Source: Acanthacorydalis orientalis
Lineage: Eukaryota > Arthropoda > Insecta > Megaloptera > Corydalidae
Direction: 5' to 3'
DNA length: 64,000 bases
Assembly (NCBI GenBank): GCA_034766995.1
Contig: CM068314.1
Location: forward strand, 21,898,626-21,962,625
Positions 56,896 to 64,000 of the stretch are shown one piece after another; position 1 is the stretch's first letter; the number at the start of each line of letters is the position of its first letter. The notes under the pieces are model-generated. The model was given only the letters and a program-made list of their open reading frames with translations, ran no database searches and was not told the DNA's origin. The position numbers and the translations under genes were made by a program.

Positions 56896-58402
56896 CATGT
56901 ATTTGTGATTGCTGTATTTGTACACTTGTATGATAACAGTCTACATTTTATTTTATTAAGACACATTAACTGTGGAAATTGTGCTATATTAACTGCAAGA
57001 CCTTTAAATCGAGCACATTTGTTAAAACTTAAACCTAGAGATTTACAATTATATTTAAATAATCGGCAAATATCAACTAGAGGGTGTGTTGGTAAGTATA
57101 CTTTTATCTTTATCTACTTCTGTGTTTCAAATATAAATAAAAATATCGTTTAATAGAAAAAGAAGATTTAGTAAATCTTCTTCTGGCCCATGTCAATAGT
57201 ACAACAGATACTCCACATCGGAACCATCGATCGGACAACTCTCATCGCAATTTTTTTGATAATATACGTGCATTATTCACTTCTACACCTGATATATCTG
57301 GACCATCGTTTAATAGTAATCAACCTAATAGTAGTTTTACTAACACAGGTAAGGGGATGATTGTTTTATTTTATTTGAAGAAGAAATAATATGAATATGA
57401 TTGAAAGGGATATTTCAAACAACACACTCAACACAGTCATCACCAGGTACTGCCACCAGAACACAACATTCTTCTTCTCATCAGACATCTGAAGTTCAAA
57501 ATGAAACAGTGGATAATAGTAATAATCCAGGCTGTAGTACTAGTCAACAGTGTACTTCTAGTTCAAATCCAGCAAGTTCTCATGATGTCCCAAATTTAGA
57601 AGTTCCAAATTTAGAAATTCAAAATTCAGAAATTTTAAATTCAGAAAATTTGCTTTCTGAAACTGGACATATTGATGAAAATTCAAGTAGTAGTGAAAGT
57701 TTGGTATGCATATTATTTAATTTACTTGTAATTAAAAATTTCCAAAGTACATTGATATTGAATAAAGTGTTTATGATCACATAATTTGTTTTTTAGTCAA
57801 GTATATTTTCTATATTTGAATTTATTTTTTAAAATAAACTCTCATTATAATAATATTATTATACTCTTTCATTTTTTAAATATTTTTTTATTGATTTCAA
57901 AGAACAAAGTGTTGAAATTCATTTTTAGAGTAATATAGAAGAAAAATCTCTGGAACCTGTGAAAAAAATGAATCTATTAATTCCTATTGATTTATCTAGT
58001 ATAAAAAATGAAAAACAACTGGAAGAATTAACTGTGAAACAATTAAAGGAATTATTAGTACGAAACCGAGTTGATTTTAAAGGTTGTGTGGAAAAAACAG
58101 AACTTTTAGAAAGAGTCTCAAATCTTTGGAGTGAGCATTCTCACTCTCGTGAAGGTATCAAATTAAGTTAATATCATTATCATATTTACTTTGACAAGAA
58201 AATAATTAAAAAAAAAAACATTTTAGGATTAGAAAATTTACCGTTAAGTGACCTTTGTAAAATTTGTATGGATGCACCTATAGAATGTGTCATTCTAGAG
58301 TGCGGTCATATGGCAACTTGTATTTCTTGTGGTAAACAGTTAGCTGAATGTCCAATATGCCGTCGATATATAATACGTGTTGTTAGAATTTTCCGTTCGT
58401 AG
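56716..58402 (+). CDS. RNF34: RNF34/RFFL-type (CARP) E3 ubiquitin ligase, complete
   Basis: RING ubiquitin ligase. Vertebrate members (RNF34, RFFL) sit on membranes or endosomes and target caspases, p53-pathway and trafficking proteins. Exons: 56716-56834, 56961-57091, 57157-57348, 57408-57703, 57929-58154, 58227-58402; 379 residues, against about 360-370 in vertebrates. Domains seen: a FYVE-like zinc finger with Cys 6, 9, 22, 25, 30, 33, 44 and 47; a first SAP-like helix pair at about 58-95; a Ser/Thr/Asn/Gln-rich linker to about 250; a second SAP-like segment at about 279-314; and a C-terminal RING with Cys332, 335, 347, His349, Cys353, 356, 363 and 366, ending in the family's VxxxFRS-type tail. 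A TAA 18 nt upstream, in frame, supports the start; a second ATG lies three codons in. RNF34 and RFFL are one group outside vertebrates, so the symbol stands for both. Confidence 0.95.
56845..56893. repeat. (AT)n in RNF34-type intron 1
   Basis: About 24 AT units starting 11 nt after the exon 1 donor; it fills over a third of the intron. Confidence 0.96.
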
Positions 58403-58485
58403 TAAATATAGAAAATTAAAAAGTGATTATTGAATTTCTTTGTGTACATACTGGAATATGTATGTAGATGAGTGGATGTGTGTGT

Positions 58486-58486
<1 letters not shown>

Positions 58487-58517
<31 letters not shown>

Positions 58518-58562
58518 GTATGTATATCTATGTATAAAATTATATATATATATATATATATA
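58487..58562. repeat. (AC)n/(AT)n tract in 3' flank
   Basis: AC tract then broken AT units with GTATGTAT. Confidence 0.94.
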
Positions 58563-58747
58563 AAACCCATTCTATGATGAATGTGTATATGTATGTTTAT
58601 ACATAGCCATGTGTAAATTATTAAGTTATATGTACAATAAGAATGTTTTGTATATAAAATATATATTTTTATTGCTCTATCTATTATATTTCAAAAAATG
58701 AAACTTTTGTTAAAGAAAAGTTAGAGTAAATTTAGAAGGTATTTGTG

Positions 58748-58753
58748 AATAAA
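58748..58753 (+). terminator. Polyadenylation signal AATAAA, RNF34-type gene
   Basis: AATAAA about 350 nt after the stop, beyond an (AC)/(AT) repeat in the presumed 3' UTR. Confidence 0.35.
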
Positions 58754-58873
58754 TTGTGATTATAAAATAATATTCTTGTAAAAAGAAAATTATATTTTAA
58801 ATTATCATTTTTTAATATCTTAAAAAAGTTCTCTTTGATTTTATTAATTTTGATAATTAAGAATGTTTCATTA

Positions 58874-59149
58874 TTAACCAGTTAAATGGGGCTCCCACGG
58901 CATAGTTTGGTCTTCAATAGTTTGCCGTGTGTGTTCTCTGTTATAAAATCAAAATGTAGAGTCATCTCTATGTAAATTGTAAACTACGTGTACATAATAA
59001 TTTTTCATTGACAATTCATTTTATTATACTAATTAATGGCAGTCTATTTTGTTTTATCAACTATTTTCATGAAATATCTATATGGTGCTATAAACAGAGT
59101 ATGCCCTTTTTTTTGTTAAAATTTTTAAATGAACCATTTAAAGAGTTAA
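58874..59149. mobile_element. piggyBac-like MITE (276 bp)
   Basis: Left end TTAACCAGTTAAATGGGGC; right end read inverted is TTAACTCTTTAAATGGTTC (14 of 19 matching). Both are bounded by TTAA. An inner CACGGCA (58896) pairs with TGCCGTG (58923). It lies between the RNF34-type and MARCH genes. Confidence 0.65.
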
Positions 59150-59791
59150 ATGTATATATTCATTAATATTTAAAAAAGTTGGGCAATTTTTAGGTCATTG
59201 TAGTATATATAGATCATAGATATGATTATATAAGTTAACTTGTTTTTTTGTTTAGGCTTTAGTATATGGTTTGAGATTTGAATTTTCAAAATTTAATTTT
59301 TGATGGCTCATGAAAATATAAATGAGTAATTGTAATATTCAGAAAATATTGAAAAACAAATCTCTACTTAACGATATATCTTAGTTACTATTTCCTTCAG
59401 TTAAAAAATGGTTTTTATACTTTTTAAAGGTAATCATCTTATACTTGTGGAATTTTATGTTGCATGTTTTTTATATTGTTTGTCATGTTTTAGAATAGGT
59501 TTAATAGATTACCTAATTATTACAAAGAGAACTTCAGTATATATAACAACTAATTTTTGTATAAAATTTATCTAAACTTTTTTGTTAGGTTTAATAGTTT
59601 TGAAAATACCGACTATTTTTATACACTGTTAATTTTATTTTGAGTTCATGTCTTTTGTACTTTAAGATATGTTATAGTGTAAATCTGTGATATATCTTTA
59701 TAAAATGAGTGTAGTTACATGAATATAAAATTTTATGTATGTATTGTTTTTAATACATTTGTGTCTATTTGAATTATTACCGGATTGTTAT

Positions 59792-59966
59792 TATATATAT
59801 ATATATATATATGTATGTATATGTATATATATATATATATATATGTATGTATATGTATATATATATATATATATGTATGTATATGTATATATATATATAT
59901 ATATGTATGTATATGTATATATATATGTATATATATATATATACACATACATACATACACACACAC
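59792..59966. repeat. AT minisatellite with 30-bp higher-order period
   Basis: The AT array carries G substitutions in a repeated pattern (GTATGTATATG). Blocks begin at about 59813, 59845, 59875 and 59905, the last three exactly 30 bp apart. It ends in an AC tract. Confidence 0.93.
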
Positions 59967-60292
59967 AAACTTACATAGTGTAGTATAATTTGAATGTTTG
60001 CCAGTACACATAATCAATAGTATAACTAATTGATAAAACTAAAAATATAAATTTGTTCTTTTTTACATTAATTTTTATTATATTTAAACAAGATTAACAT
60101 TTATATAAAATGTTCATTTTAAAAATCATAAAATAAATTAATTCTATTTTGATTAAAATTAATATTTGTAAACATTTTAAAAGTCACTAAATAATCAAAG
60201 ATGCTTTGGAGATAACAATTATCTTTCATTCCATATTTACATCAAAATTATTGTGTTTATATTTAATCCAGTATACAAGAATAAATATCTTG

Positions 60293-61641
60293 ATGTTTTC
60301 ACAACAGATTGCTGCTTCTCGTTCATTTCATGTTACAGCATCATCTCATTTAGATTCAACAGCAGTTAAAAAAAAAAATTTAATCGGAGAGGTAATTGCA
60401 AAATATTTTCATACAAATAAAAATTATTTAAAATATGAGATTATTTTTATATTTTCATATTATAACTTAAAAATTCATTAGAGTATTGAAATGTGTGTAC
60501 GTTTAAATGAATAATATAATAAATTGCTAATAACTTATGTTATTTTAAAAATAATTAACTTTTATTTGACAGTCTACTAATGTAAATATATGTCGTATTT
60601 GTCATGGTGGAGACAGTAAAGAACAACTTGTTAAACCCTGTGATTGTAAAGGCTCATTGGCATTGGTTCATCATTCGTGTTTGGAACGATGGCTTCGTGA
60701 GTCGTTGCGAAATGACTGTGAAGTTTGTAGACATAAATATGAAATAGTTCGACAGTCTAAGTATTTACAAATGTGTTTAATGTTTTTAAATAATTTTGTA
60801 CATAGAAACTTCTTTTCAGTTATAGCCTTTTAGAATCTATTTATGTATGGATAAAACAAACTGCACAACCTTCTGATATTATTCGATTAAAAAAAGATTT
60901 AGTAACCTTAAGTATTTATACACCTACAACATTTGGCAGTGCTTACATACTTCTTCAATTTTCTCAGTCTGCTGTTTTAGTATGTCAACAAATTGAAAAG
61001 CCATTTAATGCTCATGCTGTAGCATTAACGGGGATGTTAGGTAAAAACTAATTTATGTTGAATTGAGATCAATTTTAAGTAAAAAGTAAACATTTTGGTT
61101 TCATTTGGAAAAACAACTAGATCCAATTATTTTAAAATTTGTGTTATTACATTAGTGGAAGTAATAAAGATTTAATCAAAATGTTAAATTTCAATTCAAA
61201 AACTGTAAAAAAATATAATATTTTGTTATATTGATTTGTCAGTTACATTTTTGTTCCTTACAGGTATAGCTTTTTTGAATTTAATGTACATAAACTGGCT
61301 TTTTAGTAGATTCTATTTACACTTAAATGCTTGGAAACGTTGGTGGTTAAGTACATGTGACTTTAAGCTTATTTTACATTTGGAAGAAGAGCAAGAAATA
61401 AACAATAGTGACCTTACTCGTACAGTAGATACTTCAAAAGATAAAAAACAAGCAACAAAAACATCAAAGGGTAAAGGCCAAGTCCGGAGACCAGCACGCC
61501 AAGTATAAAATATTAACCAACCTGTAAACACTATATAAAATAAAATTTATTTTTTAGAATGTACATGGAAACACTTCAGATCTTAATACTTTTTCATATG
61601 TTCATACTGATGAAATGAATTTATTGTTTCCTGTAGAATAA
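60293..61641 (+). CDS. MARCH-family (MARCHF2/3-like) membrane RING-CH ubiquitin ligase
   Basis: Membrane-anchored E3 ligase that, in the family, ubiquitinates membrane cargo in the endosomal and secretory system. Exons: 60293-60391, 60573-60760, 60820-61040, 61264-61502, 61558-61641; phases agree; 276 residues. The RING-CH (C4HC3) is complete: Cys40, 43, 56, 58, His66, Cys69, 82, 85, with WLRESL after the histidine region. Two hydrophobic segments follow (about 123-151 and 162-183), then a basic/aromatic stretch (LNAWKRWW) and a charged Lys/Ser-rich tail. This two-TM layout resembles MARCHF2/3. The start is the least certain part. The ATG at 60293 is the first in its frame after a TAA at 60188, but the AACAG just before 60308 could instead be an acceptor for an unseen upstream exon. 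Reading through the last intron adds one Val and a stop, giving a possible shorter isoform. Confidence 0.92.
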
Positions 61642-61707
61642 AGGTAAAAAAATGCTTTAAAGAAGTATAAAATCAAAAAAATTATTTAAAGTAGTTTCTT
61701 GTGTAGA

Positions 61708-61713
61708 TTTATT
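61708..61713 (-). terminator. Polyadenylation signal AATAAA, C11orf54-type gene
   Basis: AATAAA 32 nt past the stop on the minus strand. Another AATAAA overlaps the stop codon itself (61745-61740). The site falls in the 3' flank of the convergent MARCH gene. Confidence 0.4.
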
Positions 61714-61744
61714 ACTAAGAAAATGTATACTCAGATAAATTTAT

Positions 61745-63071
61745 TTAATCACGGCCATATTGATGACTTTCTATAGGTTTATCAAGACGGAAAACTGATT
61801 CTCCTATATTAAAATATCCAAGATACTCTACATTGTCTGGTGTAGTATCAATATGATAATGCCCTCCTTCACCATGATGACTAAAACTGTGAAAATGTTG
61901 AACTCGTAAATCTAAACCCTGCAGAAAAAAATGTATGTATGGATGTAAATATATATATATAAATAATGTATTTGATAATCTTACAGCTTCACTTGTTATT
62001 AAAGTTCCCACTGCTATCAAAGGTGCTGACATGTTATAAAATTTAAGCCATTGGTTTAACTCCTCATCTGATTTTAAAGGTGTTTTAGAAAAATCTGGCA
62101 TTATATGTTGTTTAGCTTTACCTTCTTTCATAAGGAATGTACCTCCCAGGCCTATTGTTCAAAAAAAAATTATTAATGTGGAATATATGTTCAAGGCTAT
62201 ATAATTTTCATTTAAGTAAATAATACTCAGATTTAAAGTTTACAATTAGTTTAAAAGTGAATTTTATATTATATATAATTTGTTTAAATATGTTTCAGAT
62301 ATTTTTTAAAAGAATAAAAAGATATAATCTTACCTACTATTTTATCTGTGTAATGTTCGGTTAATGATTTTCTAATGCTGGCAATAAAATCATCATTTCC
62401 GATACGTTTTTTAACATGTATTTTTAAAACCTAGATCCAAATAATATTTGTTTGAGAATTATTAAAATGAGAATCTTTAAATCTTTTTTATTAAAAAAAA
62501 ATTATAATACTAATTACATTTTATTTGAATATATTTGAGATTAGAAAGTTACAAATTACATAATATATGTAATTTACAAATATATTAAATTATGTGAAAA
62601 GAAGGGTGCTGAGCTATACTGTACTATTATTAATTATATTATACTTTACTATTTATTTAATAATTTATTTTACCTTTCCAGCTTGTCCTTTGCTAAAAAA
62701 TAGATTTGCTAATAATGCACAACGGGTTTCTGTATCAGGAAGTTGCTCAAGAATACAGTTACCATGAATTTTATCTACTTTAGCAATACGCGTGTGATTT
62801 GATATTTTTCCTTCAGAAATATGCATATTAAAAATTCCCTGAAACATTTTTGTTTTGTAATTGCAAATATAAATATAATGATGTTTAACATTTAATTCAT
62901 TTTTTAAATAAATTATTTTTTTTTAATTTAAAATGTGTACACTATTTTTATAATTTTGAATGTGGAAATGCAAGCATTGTTAATTTTATTTTTAAAATAT
63001 ATTTCTTTTTAATTCAATGTTCAAAAATTAAATAATGGAAAAGTATTTTTAATATTATTAGTATTCATTGT

Positions 63072-63143
<72 letters not shown>

Positions 63144-63570
63144 TATCCATTTACTTCACAATTTACTCCTGCATAAGGCCAAGGTCCTGCTCCTGCACCT
63201 ACTATAAAAGCTTGCTTCATGTCAACTGCTGTTACTACATCTGAGATATTATAAACCTTTTCTGATTTATATGTTGGTAAAAGGAATGGTGGACCTCCAA
63301 TTTCTACTAATTTTGTATTTCCACCAAGTCCTACAATATACATATACATCAACTTAATATACTTATTTTTTCTAATAAAAATAATGTTTTAATTTTAAAA
63401 TATAAAATTTAAATAATTTCTTGGAAATTTATATAAATATGCACTATAATGAATATATTTTAAATTTTTACCTGGACATGCTAATGTGAAGGGTTCTTGT
63501 GTTAAATCTGGACAGTCCACAATTTCTACAGACACAGTTGAAAAATAGGATGCAAGGCATTGTTTTAAAA
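61745..63570 (-). CDS. C11orf54: C11orf54-type zinc ester hydrolase (DUF1907), 5' end missing
   Basis: Homologue of human C11orf54 (PTD012), a zinc-containing protein with ester hydrolase activity in vitro. Exons in window: 63570-63472, 63330-63155, 62838-62674, 62430-62334, 62151-61985, 61918-61745 (stop). They give about 291 residues; the human protein has about 315, so only a short N-terminal exon (about 20-25 residues) is absent. I looked between 63,571 and 64,000 on this strand and saw nothing like it, so it probably lies past the edge. Conserved blocks: VDCPDLTQEPFT near the start, GAGAGPW, CALLANLF, and the metal site HFHSFSHHGEGGHYH, with the HxH pair and the GGH histidine in family spacing, followed by DTTPDNVEYLGYF. 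The C-terminal SHQYGRD is also family-like. Convergent with the MARCH gene, stops 103 bp apart. Confidence 0.94.
63075..63140. repeat. (GT)/(AT)n in C11orf54-type intron
   Basis: Short GT tract then about 29 AT units, ending 14 nt from the donor at 63154. Confidence 0.96.
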
Positions 63571-63647
63571 CTAAAAAGAGCAAATTTATTAAAAAGATGC
63601 ATTTTTGATTAATATATAGTTTTAATGAATTTCAGATGTGTTATTAA

Positions 63648-63718
<71 letters not shown>

Positions 63719-64000
63719 TTAGTCTTTGTATGAACTAATACAATTATTAATATATTTTGAACTTCATTGAATATTAAAAGATTTGTTTAATATTTTTAGT
63801 TTACTTTTTTTACAATATTTTAAACATCAGCAATAGAAAATTATATAGTACGAATTTTTAAGTAAAAAAATTGTGTTTAAAAGCTTTAAATGTCATATTG
63901 TCTTGGGAATAGTTAAATTAAAATAAAATTTAAATTCATTATTGCTGGAAATTTTATCTCTATAGGGTACAATATAATTTATAGGTGGTAATACTCTACT
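63571..64000 (-). other. Presumed first intron of the C11orf54-type gene
   Basis: AT array plus AT-rich sequence. The expected N-terminal HVP-type block was looked for on the minus strand and not found. Confidence 0.5.
63648..63716. repeat. (AT)n microsatellite
   Basis: About 34 AT units in the presumed first intron. Confidence 0.96.

Larger units (their letters stand above)
58403..60292. other. Intergenic, RNF34-type 3' flank and MARCH 5' flank
   Basis: Presumed 3' UTR with an (AC)/(AT) tract to about 58,770, then the 276-bp MITE, unremarkable AT-rich sequence, the 30-bp-period AT minisatellite at 59.8 kb, and the MARCH upstream region. Confidence 0.6.

Noticed and set aside
58874..59149. 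Hairpin in the 3' flank of the RNF34-type gene as an RNA regulatory element
   Set aside because: Better explained as part of a TTAA-bounded transposon lying past the polyadenylation signal.
63890..64000. Minus-strand frame at the right edge (VLPPINYIVP) as the first C11orf54 exon
   Set aside because: It lacks the family's N-terminal pattern and has no donor in the required phase.

Overview
This is a 64-kb piece of a very AT-rich animal nuclear genome. The genes are intron-bearing, with small introns (mostly about 60-500 bp). Long (AT)n microsatellites occur roughly every 1-2 kb, and old mariner and piggyBac-like copies are scattered through it. The gene set, compact introns and transposon ends fit an insect, most likely a hymenopteran and perhaps a bee. 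That placement is inference, because no marker gene in the window settles it. No rRNA, tRNA, CRISPR array or bacterial-type operon was seen.

Layout. (1) Positions 1 to about 45,000 are a gene desert. It holds about 30 (AT)n arrays, two mariner transposase relics (8.2 and 22.4 kb), two TTAA-bounded piggyBac-like MITEs (19.2 and 31.8 kb), a TA-flanked MITE with a perfect inner hairpin (42.0 kb), and a diverged repeat present at both 1-165 and about 31.43-31.59 kb. The clearest coding signal there is a pair of minus-strand exons (39,739-39,665 and 37,212-37,117). They look like the 5' end of an unidentified gene with very long introns running leftwards. A GC- and CpG-richer island at 29.77-30.07 kb, with a CACGTG box and a perfect CRE palindrome, may be a promoter or enhancer. 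(2) 45,036-55,187 (minus) is a complete 29-exon rotatin gene (about 2,272 residues), a centriole and cilium protein. (3) 56,716-58,402 (plus) is a complete six-exon RNF34/RFFL-type RING ubiquitin ligase, divergent from rotatin across a 1.5-kb intergenic region. (4) 60,293-61,641 (plus) is a five-exon MARCH-family membrane ubiquitin ligase. (5) 61,745-63,570 (minus) is most of a C11orf54-type zinc ester hydrolase. It is tail-to-tail with the MARCH gene, and its first coding exon lies beyond the right edge.

The four right-hand genes are conserved housekeeping-type genes without an obvious shared pathway, apart from the two neighbouring ubiquitin ligases. Splice models were built by hand. Every exon keeps phase and has AG acceptors and GT donors, except one GC donor in rotatin. 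I found no evidence of a new multi-gene system. The most worthwhile unknown is the unidentified long-intron gene on the left and the possible control elements around it.
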